Below, in pieces: positions 27,569-35,896 of a DNA stretch of 64,000 bases (its first letter is position 1; every line of letters begins with the position of its first letter). The notes beneath the pieces are model-generated. The model made no database searches. It was not told the origin of the DNA and was given only the letters and a program-made list of their open reading frames with translations. Made by a program: the position numbers and the translations under genes. The DNA lies in NCBI RefSeq assembly GCF_028288185.1, contig NZ_JAQBOF010000029.1, positions 178,772 through 242,771 of the forward strand, in the 5' to 3' direction. The DNA is from Mucilaginibacter sp. (GTDB taxonomy: Bacteria; Bacteroidota; Bacteroidia; Sphingobacteriales; Sphingobacteriaceae).

Positions 27569-28321
27569 ATGAAACAGATAATAATTCTCTTATCGCTTGG
27601 CGTTTTTGCCACCACGCTTAGCGCGCAAACGATCAATGCCGCTTATGTCAAAGCGCTTTACCAGCAATACCCCACCTTAAAATCAGATTTCTGCCCGGCT
27701 TGTAAACTTTGGGTCAATCCCTATTATAAATCCATCGCGGATACGGCGAAGCATATGCCGCTGGTCACTTATTATGTTTATACCAAAGCCCATCGGCTGG
27801 AACAGGAAAATGCCCAGGTGCCGCGGACCGGTATTTATGCCGCCTGGCATTCGGCTTATGGTCAGCCTGATGAAACCAAAGTATATAAGCAGGCCAATGT
27901 GGAATCACCAGCTATGATCGCTAAGGGACATTGCCAGGCCTGGATCTTACTGGCTTATGATATTAACGGCGCTATTTTATCCGACACCTATACTTTTAAC
28001 GCCGGGATGGAATACCAGGGGCAGAACATCGGCACGGAGATCGCGACCGAAGAACTATGCCGTAAACTGACCGATCAAACGGACAGCGTTCGCATCTGGT
28101 GCGGTACCTACGGTAATCAACGGACCTATACTAAAAACAAGGTTACGGTTACGATGCCCAGCCATTACTATAAGATCATTAAATATAATAATGAGTTGCT
28201 TTGTTACTGGATGCCTAACTTGCCAACCGAAAAACGGGCATTGTTGCCCAAGCGCAAAGTGAGCCATGAACAATTGGTGGCCAATCTGGGCTTCGACCCG
28301 ATGGCGATTTTTAAAGAATAA
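27569..28321 (+). CDS. Secreted DNA/RNA non-specific endonuclease (NUC family, atypical motif)
   Basis: The 250-residue protein has a signal peptide (about 1-19, ending TLSAQ) and therefore acts outside the cytoplasm. The MIAKGHCQAW, TFNAGMEYQGQNIGTEIATEE and VRIWCGTYG blocks match the order of NUC-type endonucleases, where the catalytic motif is D/A-R-G-H; here it reads A-K-G-H, with His retained and Arg replaced by Lys. Two Cys pairs near the N-terminus (FCPAC) suggest a disulfide or metal site. It has its own position after the tra terminator. Such secreted nucleases are common companions of Bacteroidota ICEs; role could be DNA scavenging or competition. Confidence 0.72.
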   Translation: MKQIIILLSLGVFATTLSAQTINAAYVKALYQQYPTLKSDFCPACKLWVNPYYKSIADTAKHMPLVTYYVYTKAHRLEQENAQVPRTGIYAAWHSAYGQPDETKVYKQANVESPAMIAKGHCQAWILLAYDINGAILSDTYTFNAGMEYQGQNIGTEIATEELCRKLTDQTDSVRIWCGTYGNQRTYTKNKVTVTMPSHYYKIIKYNNELLCYWMPNLPTEKRALLPKRKVSHEQLVANLGFDPMAIFKE

Positions 28322-28368
28322 ACTAATAAATAAAAAATGTCCTTTGATCTCAGCAGTCCCTTCAGTAC

Positions 28369-28611
28369 TTAACGGGCGTTAAAACGAATATGTGCCAGAT
28401 AAGGCCCTAATTGACGGGTGTCCTCGAAAGCCCGCCAGCGCAATATCTTATTAGCCAAAGGATCATAATACAACTCCCCGTAAAAACAGCCGACACGGTA
28501 CAACTGCACCATGAGGCCGTTTTCCTCCCTGTCGGCCAAAAATTCGCCCTGCAAAATGACGCCCGCTTTCTCAGCGTCATCCAGCGCGTCGTATTCTTCC
28601 ATCGTCAGCAT
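28369..28611 (-). CDS. Hypothetical small protein
   Basis: The 80-residue protein starts with the ATG at 28611 (an upstream TTG is in frame). Acidic N-terminus (MEEYDALDDAEKAGVI) and an aromatic strand-rich C-terminus (VGCFYGELYYDP, ILRWRAFEDT). It looks like a soluble one-domain protein; I do not recognise it. It is in a run of minus-strand accessory genes that ends at 30145. Confidence 0.6.
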   Translation of the reverse strand: MLTMEEYDALDDAEKAGVILQGEFLADREENGLMVQLYRVGCFYGELYYDPLANKILRWRAFEDTRQLGPYLAHIRFNAR

Positions 28612-28632
28612 ACCCAAATTTAAGCAACTTAT

Positions 28633-28818
28633 TTAAACATTTGCCGGCTTCTTCAATTGTCTTTTGACCGCTTCAAAGGAATCTCCGGCTTCCGCCACGG
28701 CCGCCAGTAATTTAACTTTTGTGGTATTGAGTTCCTGCGTCCAGTATTCAACCGCATAGTCATCACTGGTATCTACGCTGCGCGTATCAGCGACCAGGCC
28801 TTTTCTTTTAACTTCCAT
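28633..28818 (-). CDS. DUF3606 family small protein
   Basis: The 61-residue protein matches the DUF3606 pattern: YAVEYWTQELNTTKVKLLAAVAEAG followed by a VKRQLKK tail. Function unknown; these are small helical proteins widespread in Proteobacteria and Bacteroidota. Its start codon overlaps the stop of the next small gene upstream by one base (TAATG), implying coupled translation. Confidence 0.75.
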   Translation of the reverse strand: MEVKRKGLVADTRSVDTSDDYAVEYWTQELNTTKVKLLAAVAEAGDSFEAVKRQLKKPANV

Positions 28819-28979
28819 TAAATTTTATGGGGATCGCCCAGCGGGTTATTGGCCTGTCTTAATAAAGCTTCCTCACTGGCCGAAGCTGGTTCTGTTGGGA
28901 TTTTATCGGGAACCGGCGTGTTCGTCCCGTCATTTAAAGGTACCGGAACTAGCCGTTTCCTTTTTACTTTCTTTTCCAT
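28818..28979 (-). CDS. Very small basic/Pro-rich protein
   Basis: A 53-codon frame with an ATG at 28979 begins MEKKVKRKRLVPVPLNDG and continues with a Pro/Glu-rich stretch to NNPLGDPHKI. It shares a TAATG junction with the DUF3606 gene, which is the main support for it being real. Likely disordered; no family recognised. Confidence 0.5.
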   Translation of the reverse strand: MEKKVKRKRLVPVPLNDGTNTPVPDKIPTEPASASEEALLRQANNPLGDPHKI

Positions 28980-29060
28980 GTCGTTATAAGCTCAAATAGT
29001 GAGTTTTGTTTGCGCTAAATAATGCTTCGTCATAGTACTATTATTTAAAAACAACTAGAA

Positions 29061-29294
29061 CTAATTACTTTCGCTAAGCTTAGCGAGTTTTTCCGCTACA
29101 ATGCTTAACAAATGTGTATCCACTGGCTGGGTCGCTAAGGCGCGGTAACCGCCTTCTTCATCCGGTTCAAAAGTCACCGTGGTTTCGCCGATCAGCACCG
29201 CGATACGGTGGGTATAGCCCCAACGCTCGAAACGTGCTTTTAAGTCCTGTTCCTCGCCCTGATAAATTATGGGTAAATTAAATGGCTCGTTCAT
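29061..29294 (-). CDS. Hypothetical small protein downstream of AlkB-like gene
   Basis: The 77-residue protein reads as a compact strand-rich domain (NLPIIYQGEEQDL, YTHRIAVLIGETTVTFEPDEEGGYRAL) and a C-terminal helix (LLSIVAEKLAKL). It begins 9 bases after the AlkB-like stop, so it is probably co-transcribed. No known function. Confidence 0.65.
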   Translation of the reverse strand: MNEPFNLPIIYQGEEQDLKARFERWGYTHRIAVLIGETTVTFEPDEEGGYRALATQPVDTHLLSIVAEKLAKLSESN

Positions 29295-29303
29295 ATTAAA
29301 ATA

Positions 29304-29912
29304 TCAGATAACAACTCTAAAAGTTAGATTGATGCGGGCCTTCATTGGTTTAATTGATTTAGCGATACGATGTTCCCAATGTTCCTGTAAGCCGGCTTTC
29401 ATTAGCAGGAACGAACCATGCTCCAGTTTAACCGAGTAATGTTCGCTATGATTTGCTTTGTTCCGGATGTCAAAACTGCGCACCTGCCCAAAACTCACTG
29501 AAGCGATAACGGGATTTTTACCCAGTACACTTTCCCGATCACTATGCCAGGCCACCGAATCATTGCCATCGCGATAATAATTAAGTAATACACTATTAAA
29601 AGTAATGCCCGCCAACGGCTCAACCAATGATTTAATATACAAGAGTTCGGGTGTCCATGGATTTGGATTAGAAATCTTACCCGATACCGAATAATCGGTA
29701 CCTATATCCCCATGCCAGGAAGTTAAACGCGGCGTCAGGTATTCCTTATCCCACATCTTCTGCGTACTTTGCTTCCACGGCGATTCCGCGATAAATTTAG
29801 CCAGCAATGCATCGCTTTCAACGGCGTTGATAAAGCTAGGGCGGTATTCCAATAACGCTGTAGGTAATCCCTTGCTTTGTCCTGCTTCCGCGAAAAAACT
29901 CAACTGCTCCAT
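29304..29912 (-). CDS. AlkB-family 2-oxoglutarate/Fe(II)-dependent dioxygenase
   Basis: Removes alkyl lesions such as 1-methyladenine or 3-methylcytosine from nucleic acids by oxidative demethylation. The iron ligands His123-x-Asp125 (WHSDRE) and His181 (EHRIAK) and the 2-oxoglutarate-binding arginines Arg193 and Arg199 (RINLTFR) are all present, and the 202-residue length fits the short AlkB homologues. It overlaps the upstream small gene by 13 bases and is divergent from the ImuA-ImuB-DnaE2 operon, giving a DNA-damage island on the element. Confidence 0.93.
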   Translation of the reverse strand: MEQLSFFAEAGQSKGLPTALLEYRPSFINAVESDALLAKFIAESPWKQSTQKMWDKEYLTPRLTSWHGDIGTDYSVSGKISNPNPWTPELLYIKSLVEPLAGITFNSVLLNYYRDGNDSVAWHSDRESVLGKNPVIASVSFGQVRSFDIRNKANHSEHYSVKLEHGSFLLMKAGLQEHWEHRIAKSIKPMKARINLTFRVVI

Positions 29913-30145
29913 AAAACCTCTATATTATGCTGAATGAACTTGCCCAACTGCTCCTGTTCTGCGACGGTCAAGACCTCACCGTCATAGATCCAGTAACCCT
30001 GGTCATCAAACAAGATCCGGCCCAAATAATCCATTTCATAAGCCGAATACAAATCATAAACTAGCGCTGCATCCTTGCAATCCATATCCGGAATAACACT
30101 TACGACTTCATCAGGGCCGCTTTTTCTTTTTAACCAGGCGTTCAT
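29900..30145 (-). CDS. Hypothetical small protein upstream of AlkB-like gene
   Basis: The 81-residue protein starts at the ATG at 30145. It is acidic and strand/helix mixed, with MDCKDAALVYDLYSAYEMDYLGRILFDD. Its 3' end overlaps the AlkB-like start by 13 bases, so it is the first gene of that operon. It is divergent from imuA with only 59 bases between the starts. Function unknown. Confidence 0.65.
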   Translation of the reverse strand: MNAWLKRKSGPDEVVSVIPDMDCKDAALVYDLYSAYEMDYLGRILFDDQGYWIYDGEVLTVAEQEQLGKFIQHNIEVLWSS

Positions 30146-30173
30146 CAAAACAAATGTAAAAATAATTTACGAA

Positions 30174-30199
30174 ATGCTAAAAATATTAGCATAACTTTG
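30174..30199 (+). promoter_or_regulatory. imuA promoter with overlapping palindromic operator candidate
   Basis: A perfect 7-bp dyad, ATGCTAA (30174-30180) and TTAGCAT (30186-30192) with a 5-base AAATA spacer, abuts and overlaps by one base a perfect TAnnTTTG -7 box, TAACTTTG at 30192-30199. The imuA ATG is only 6 bases after the box, so the transcript would be leaderless or nearly so. The dyad is well placed for a repressor, perhaps a LexA-like or HTH regulator. Confidence 0.65.
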
Positions 30200-30204
30200 T
30201 TGTC

Positions 30205-30927
30205 ATGGCCGTTGCGAATAGAGAACTGATCGAGAAGCTGCAAAAGAATATTTTGCAATGGGAAGGCTATAAGCCGCCCTCATCGGGTACACGGGGCGTT
30301 TTAGGTTTGGGGCCCTTAGAATCAGCTTTCCCTAATGGCGTGTTTCCGCAGCATAGTGTACATGAACTGGTTTGCTCCAGTAGTGAGCAGGCAGCGGCTT
30401 CGGGGGGATTGGTAACCGGTATTTTATCTACGCTACTACAAAAAGGCGGTGTTTGTGTGTGGATCGGGCGCGCAAGGCGGCTATTCGCGCCTGCGCTGGC
30501 AGCTTTTGGAGTTGCTCCGCACCAGGTGATATTTATCAGTTTACATAAAGATAAAGACACCCTGTGGGTGATGGAGGAAGCGCTAAAATGTTCGGGCCTT
30601 ACCGCTGTGGTTTGTGAGTTGAGGGAAATGGATTTCAAGCAATCGCGGCGTTTTCAGTTAGCGGTTGAAAATAGCAGAGTAACAGGCTTTGTGTTGCGGA
30701 ACGCTAAGGATAAATTGAGTTCGACGGCCTGCGCGGCCCGTTGGCAGGTAAAGTCTTTGCCAAGTACCGAAATGAACGGTTTGCCCGGATTAGGATTTTT
30801 AAGATGGCAGGTGGATTTACTCAAAGTGCGGAATGGACATACGGGAAGCTGGACTTTAGAATGGCAGGACGGGTATTTTGTTCCGACTGAAGAAATAACG
30901 ATTAGCGAAGAAAGGCAGGTAGGTTGA
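30205..30927 (+). CDS. imuA: ImuA-like RecA-related protein of the mutasome
   Basis: The 240-residue protein resembles the ImuA/SulA-RecA-like family that accompanies ImuB and DnaE2 in damage-induced mutagenesis. It has LGLGPLESAFPNGVFPQHSVHEL near the N-terminus and a RecA-like core (GGVCVWIGRARRLFAPALAAFG) without an obvious complete Walker A. It is followed 3 bases later by imuB and then dnaE2, the classic order. Start at the ATG immediately after the -7 box described for this promoter. Confidence 0.85.
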   Translation: MAVANRELIEKLQKNILQWEGYKPPSSGTRGVLGLGPLESAFPNGVFPQHSVHELVCSSSEQAAASGGLVTGILSTLLQKGGVCVWIGRARRLFAPALAAFGVAPHQVIFISLHKDKDTLWVMEEALKCSGLTAVVCELREMDFKQSRRFQLAVENSRVTGFVLRNAKDKLSSTACAARWQVKSLPSTEMNGLPGLGFLRWQVDLLKVRNGHTGSWTLEWQDGYFVPTEEITISEERQVG

Positions 30928-30930
30928 GCG

Positions 30931-32427
30931 ATGCAGAAACGTTTTATGGCGATCTGGTTCCGGCACCTGCTGACGGACGGGCTGGCGCGGCGGCGGCCCG
31001 AACTGAAAGACCTGCCTTTTGTATTGGCTGCACCGGTTAAAAACCGTATCGTCATTACCGCTGCAAGTGCGGCAGCAGAACGAGAGGGAGCGTTTGTTAA
31101 TATGGCGGTGGCCGATGCACGGGCGGCGGTTCCTGAACTGTTGGCTATTGATGACGTGCCCGGCCAAGCTGCAAAACTATTGCGGTTGATCGGTTTGGGT
31201 TGTATTCGTTATACGCCTATAGTGGCGCTGAACTTGCCGGATGGGCTGATGCTGGATATTTCCGGTTGTACGCATTTATGGGGTGGTGAGCGGGAATACC
31301 TAAAAGAAATTGTTCTGAAATTAAGGGCGGCGGGCTTTGATGCCCGTGCGGCGATTGCGGATACACCGGGCACGGCCTGGGCTGTGGCCCGCTTTGCCCA
31401 AAAACGACCCATCATTGCCTCGGGTGCTCAGGCTATTGCAATTGCAGGATTGCCGCCAGCGGCTTTACGACTGGAACCGGATATTTTAGACAAACTGCAA
31501 AAACTGGGCTTTCGGAATATCGGACCGCTACTGGATATTGCGCCGCAAAGCCTGCGGCGGCGTTTTGGCACCGGTCTACTCTTACGTATTGACCAGGCAT
31601 TAGGCCGTGTAGAAGAATATCTTGAAGCCTTAGTGCCGCTCGTACCGTATACGGAACGCCTGCCGTCCTTAGAGCCTATCCGAACCGTACCGGGTATTGA
31701 GATCGCTATTGAAAAATTACTTGAAATGCTTTGCCTGCGCCTGCAGGCCGATGGCTTAGGTGTTCGCAAAGCCGTATTAAAATGTCATAGGATTGATGGC
31801 CGTAAAGTACAGGTTGGCATTACCACGACCAAAGGGTCGCATAGCGTTTCGCACCTCCTGCGTTTGTTTAAACTACAAATTGACAAGATCGAACCGGCAT
31901 TGGGCATTGAACTATTTGTCATGGAGGCTTCGCGTACCGAAGAAATGGATGTGGTGCAGGAACAGCTTTGGGCGGAGTCCAAAGGATTAGGTGATACCTC
32001 GCTTGCCGAGTTGCTGGATCGTATCGCGGGTAAAGTGGGTGCTGCTGCGATCCAACGTTTTTTACCTGCCGAGCATCACTGGCCGGAACGCTCCATTAAA
32101 CTGGCTGGTTCACTGACCGAACAGCCGCAAACCGCCTGGCCGGAATTGCCGCGGCCGATGCGCTTGTTAAATGAACCCGAAAGTATTGAAGTAATGGCGT
32201 TAGTGCCTGATCATCCGCCCAAATTATTTGTGCATAAAGGTAAGCGGCATACGATTGCCAAAGCCGATGGCCCGGAACGTATCGGGCGGGAGTGGTGGCA
32301 GGACAGCGGACAACACCGGGATTATTATGTAGTGGAAGATAGCGAAGGCTGCCGTTACTGGGTGTTCCGTTCGGGGCATTACGATGGTGGTGATGCGCAA
32401 TGGTATTTGCACGGTTATTTTGCCTGA
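30931..32427 (+). CDS. imuB: ImuB-like Y-family polymerase homologue
   Basis: The 498-residue protein has a Y-family fold: N-terminal AIWFRHLLTDGLARRRPELKDLPFVL, a palm-like LMLDISGCTHLWGGE segment at about 104-118, and helix-hairpin-helix motifs near 185-215. The acidic residues needed for polymerase catalysis are largely absent at the N-terminus, as in ImuB proteins, which act as clamp-binding adaptors for DnaE2. It follows imuA by 3 bases and dnaE2 starts 1 base after its stop. Confidence 0.9.
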   Translation: MQKRFMAIWFRHLLTDGLARRRPELKDLPFVLAAPVKNRIVITAASAAAEREGAFVNMAVADARAAVPELLAIDDVPGQAAKLLRLIGLGCIRYTPIVALNLPDGLMLDISGCTHLWGGEREYLKEIVLKLRAAGFDARAAIADTPGTAWAVARFAQKRPIIASGAQAIAIAGLPPAALRLEPDILDKLQKLGFRNIGPLLDIAPQSLRRRFGTGLLLRIDQALGRVEEYLEALVPLVPYTERLPSLEPIRTVPGIEIAIEKLLEMLCLRLQADGLGVRKAVLKCHRIDGRKVQVGITTTKGSHSVSHLLRLFKLQIDKIEPALGIELFVMEASRTEEMDVVQEQLWAESKGLGDTSLAELLDRIAGKVGAAAIQRFLPAEHHWPERSIKLAGSLTEQPQTAWPELPRPMRLLNEPESIEVMALVPDHPPKLFVHKGKRHTIAKADGPERIGREWWQDSGQHRDYYVVEDSEGCRYWVFRSGHYDGGDAQWYLHGYFA

Positions 32428-32428
32428 T

Positions 32429-35400
32429 ATGAAATACACGGAGTTACAAGCCACCTCTAATTTTAGCTTCCTGCGCGGCGGCTCGCATCCCCACGAACTT
32501 GCGGAGCAGGCAGCGGCATTGGGTTATTCCGCTATTGCGGTAACCGACCGCAATTCTTTTGCCGGAATCGTTCGTGCGCACATGGCCGCTAAAGCTGCGG
32601 GCATTCAGTTTATCCCGGCCTGTCGTTTGGACTTAATGGATGGCACCAGTTTGTTAGCCTACCCTACTGATATTGAAGCTTACGGGCGATTATCGGCATT
32701 ACTGACTTTGGGTAACAGGCGCACCGAAAAAGGAAAATGTGAACTTTATAAAAAAGATGTTTATGACTATGCGGAGGGCATTTTGTTTGTCTCCGTTGCG
32801 CCCGAAAAATTAAATAGCCGGTTTGAATTTAGTGCTGATTTTTTAGGTGACCTAAAAGAGTACCGACATCATTTTGGGAAAGCTTTATATGTAGCCGCTT
32901 CTTTTAATTACCAGGGCCAGGATGCCAAGCGGCTGTTCCGGTTGGCCGAAACTGGTGTTCCTTTGGTTGCTACGGGTGATGTTCATTACCACCAGCCCTC
33001 ACGCCGGGAATTGCAGGATGTATTAACCTGCATCCGCGAGAAATGTACCATACATATTGCAGGTTATCATTTGCACCCCAACGTCGAACGTCATTTAAAA
33101 GAGCTGTCAGAAATTGAACGCTTATTTAGAAAATACCCCCAGGCTATCGCCAATACACAAGCGATCGCGGAGGCTTGTACGTTTTCATTGGATGAACTCA
33201 AATATTTAGAGCCGGAAGAAGTATTGGTTGACGGCCTGACCACACAAGAGCGGTTAACGCAACTGACCTGGGCCGGCGCGAAAGTTTGGTTTGGCAACCC
33301 GGTGCCGGAAAAGCAACGGAAACAGATCGAATTTGAACTGGCTTTTATCGAAAAACGCAGGCTGGCCTGGTATTTCCTGCGGGTTTACCATTATACCCAA
33401 AAAGCAGAAGAATTGGGCATCCTACACCAGGGACGCGGTTCAGCAGCGAACTCTACCGTTTGTTTTTGTTTAGGTATCACTGCCGTTAACCCCGCTAAAT
33501 CGCGTTTGCTGTTTTCCCGTTTCATGTCGGACGCGCGGGATGAATGGCCCGATATCGACGTGGATTTTGAGCATGAACGCCGGGAAGAAATTATCCAGTT
33601 TATTTATAATGATTACGGCCGTGACCGCGCCGCTATTGTCGCTACTGTAATGCAGGAACAACACAAGGGTGCTATCCGTGATGTGGGCAAAGCGATGGGC
33701 TTGTCGGAAGATACCATTAAACGGATCGGCGGAACGATCTGGAGTTTCCGCGAAGAAGGCTTTGATGAAAACCACTTGCGCGAACAGGGCTTGAACCCTA
33801 AAGACCCACTGATATTGAAAGTATTACAACTAACGAGTGAACTCATCGGTTTCCCGCGCCAGCTTGGTCAACACACCGGAGGTTTTGTGATCACCGAAGG
33901 CCAGCTATCTGATCTATGCCCGGTGATGAATGCCACCATGGAAAACCGGACGCAGGTGGAATGGAACAAAGATGACCTGGAAGATCTGAAGATCCTGAAA
34001 GTAGATGTATTGGGCTTGGGTATGCTGACCATGATCCGCAAGGCTTTTGACCTGGCTTGGGAACATTACGGACGCAAACTAACCTTGGCTAATGTGCCGC
34101 AGGATGACGAATTAGTTTATGATATGATCTGTAAAGCCGATACGATCGGGGTGTTCCAGATCGAGAGCCGGGCGCAAATGTCCATGCTCCCGCGGCTGAA
34201 GCCCCGCTGTTTTTATGACCTGGTGATCGAGGTGGCGATTGTCCGGCCCGGTCCGATACAAGGCGATATGGTACACCCCTATTTGCGGCGGCGTGATGGA
34301 CTGGAAGCCCCGGAATATCCTAAAGAAGAACTAAAGGAAATACTGAGCCGTACGCTTGGTGTCCCGCTGTTTCAAGAACAAGCGATGGAGATCGCCATCG
34401 TGGCTGCTGGTTTTACACCGGGCGAAGCTGACCAGTTGCGCCGGAGCATGGCTTCCTTTAAGGCCAATGGCAAGCTGCATATGTACGAAAAGAAAATGGT
34501 CGATGGTATGATGGCGCGGGGTTATGAAGAAGACTTTTCGCGGCGGGTGTTTAAACAGTTGCAGGGCTTTGAGGGTTATGGTTTTCCGGAGAGCCATGCC
34601 GCTTCATTTGCATTACTCGTTTATATCTCCTCCTGGCTCAAATGCCATTACCCGGATATTTTCTGCGCCGCACTGCTGAACAGCCAGCCTATGGGCTTTT
34701 ACCAACCTGCACAAATTGTACAAGACGCACGCAACCATGATGTACAGGTCTTACCCCCTGATGTGAACTATTCCGAATGGGATAATACGCTGGAAAAAAA
34801 GGGCGGAAAATATTACGCGGTTCGTTTAGGTTTTAGACAAGTTAAAGGCTTGCGGGAAGAAGATATGCTCACGTTGGTGACGATGCGCGATAAAGGATAC
34901 ATTCATGTGGATCAACTGCGTACCGTAGGCGTACCTGAAGCGGCTTTGGAAAAATTAGCGGATGCCGATGCCTTCCGTTCCATGGGCACTGACCGCCGGA
35001 TGGCGCTTTGGGAGGTTTCGGCTTTGGCTGACCGGCCTATTGGTTTATTTGACGGGCAGGTTTCCGAAACGGTGCTGGAAGATACGGTACCCTTGCCGCT
35101 GATGACCCGTGGTGAGCATGTAGTACAGGATTATGTATCGACCGGGCTTTCGCTCAAGGATCATCCCGTTGGCTTAGTACGACCCCAATTGAACCGTTTA
35201 CGAAATGTCCGGGTCAGCGACCTGGCAAAATATAAGGACGGCGACTTTGTGCGCCTGGCGGGCCTCATTACCGTGCGCCAGCGCCCCGGTACCGCCAAAG
35301 GCGTTTTATTTATGACCCTGGAAGATGAAACAGGGTCGGCTAATCTCGTGGTCTGGCAACAACTGTTTGACAAGTACCGCAAAGAGATCGTGCAATCCAA

Positions 35401-35626
35401 ACTACTGATGGTATCGGGCAAATTACAGATCGCCAATGGGGTCACGCACTTGGTCGTTCGTCAATGTTTTAATATGAGCGCCTTGTTGCGCAGCCTGACT
35501 CAAACCGATTTGCCGCAAACTTTAATGCGCGGCGATGAAACCACCCAACCCGTAAATTATGACGGGCGGTCAGGTCCGGCGGTTTCCGCCGAAGGAGCTT
35601 TCCACAAAGGGCGGAATTTTCATTGA
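32429..35626 (+). CDS. dnaE2: Error-prone DNA polymerase III alpha subunit DnaE2
   Basis: The 1065-residue polymerase carries out translesion synthesis. It has an N-terminal PHP domain (SNFSFLRGGSHPHELAEQA), the C-family polymerase core with PDIDVDFEHERREE at about 370, a helix-hairpin-helix region and a C-terminal OB fold (about 930-1020). The ATG at 32429 directly follows the imuB stop and gives the standard YTELQATSNFSFLRG N-terminus; an open extension upstream overlaps imuB and is discarded. The length is normal for DnaE2 and shorter than replicative DnaE1. Its stop adjoins the stop of a convergent HTH gene with no gap. Confidence 0.95.
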   Translation: MKYTELQATSNFSFLRGGSHPHELAEQAAALGYSAIAVTDRNSFAGIVRAHMAAKAAGIQFIPACRLDLMDGTSLLAYPTDIEAYGRLSALLTLGNRRTEKGKCELYKKDVYDYAEGILFVSVAPEKLNSRFEFSADFLGDLKEYRHHFGKALYVAASFNYQGQDAKRLFRLAETGVPLVATGDVHYHQPSRRELQDVLTCIREKCTIHIAGYHLHPNVERHLKELSEIERLFRKYPQAIANTQAIAEACTFSLDELKYLEPEEVLVDGLTTQERLTQLTWAGAKVWFGNPVPEKQRKQIEFELAFIEKRRLAWYFLRVYHYTQKAEELGILHQGRGSAANSTVCFCLGITAVNPAKSRLLFSRFMSDARDEWPDIDVDFEHERREEIIQFIYNDYGRDRAAIVATVMQEQHKGAIRDVGKAMGLSEDTIKRIGGTIWSFREEGFDENHLREQGLNPKDPLILKVLQLTSELIGFPRQLGQHTGGFVITEGQLSDLCPVMNATMENRTQVEWNKDDLEDLKILKVDVLGLGMLTMIRKAFDLAWEHYGRKLTLANVPQDDELVYDMICKADTIGVFQIESRAQMSMLPRLKPRCFYDLVIEVAIVRPGPIQGDMVHPYLRRRDGLEAPEYPKEELKEILSRTLGVPLFQEQAMEIAIVAAGFTPGEADQLRRSMASFKANGKLHMYEKKMVDGMMARGYEEDFSRRVFKQLQGFEGYGFPESHAASFALLVYISSWLKCHYPDIFCAALLNSQPMGFYQPAQIVQDARNHDVQVLPPDVNYSEWDNTLEKKGGKYYAVRLGFRQVKGLREEDMLTLVTMRDKGYIHVDQLRTVGVPEAALEKLADADAFRSMGTDRRMALWEVSALADRPIGLFDGQVSETVLEDTVPLPLMTRGEHVVQDYVSTGLSLKDHPVGLVRPQLNRLRNVRVSDLAKYKDGDFVRLAGLITVRQRPGTAKGVLFMTLEDETGSANLVVWQQLFDKYRKEIVQSKLLMVSGKLQIANGVTHLVVRQCFNMSALLRSLTQTDLPQTLMRGDETTQPVNYDGRSGPAVSAEGAFHKGRNFH

Positions 35627-35878
35627 TCAGAAGGTCTCACAGGCATAGCGTTCTAAAAATTCCAATGCCGAGGCTTTTTCGTAAAGGATGATCCTGGTGC
35701 CGTATTGACTATATCTTATTTCACCGGTATCCCGTAATATTTGCAGGGTGCTTTTGCTTTTGATATGGAGCAATTTCATTACCTCCTCACCGGAGATCCA
35801 AAGCTTATCCTGGACTTGTTTTTCCTGCAAGCGCTTAACGACCGTTTCTATCAGTTCGTAAAACGCATTTTCTTCCAT
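35627..35878 (-). CDS. Small helix-turn-helix protein next to coupling protein
   Basis: The 83-residue protein has LWISGEEVMKLLHIKSKSTLQILRDTGEIRYSQYGTRIILYEK, an excisionase-type winged helix. The ATG at 35878 (MEENAFYEL) gives the family's usual start; an ATG 15 bases upstream is the alternative. It follows the coupling-protein gene closely (18 bases). Probably a DNA-binding regulator of element transfer or excision. Confidence 0.8.
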   Translation of the reverse strand: MEENAFYELIETVVKRLQEKQVQDKLWISGEEVMKLLHIKSKSTLQILRDTGEIRYSQYGTRIILYEKASALEFLERYACETF

Positions 35879-35896
35879 ACAGATCACATTCATATA

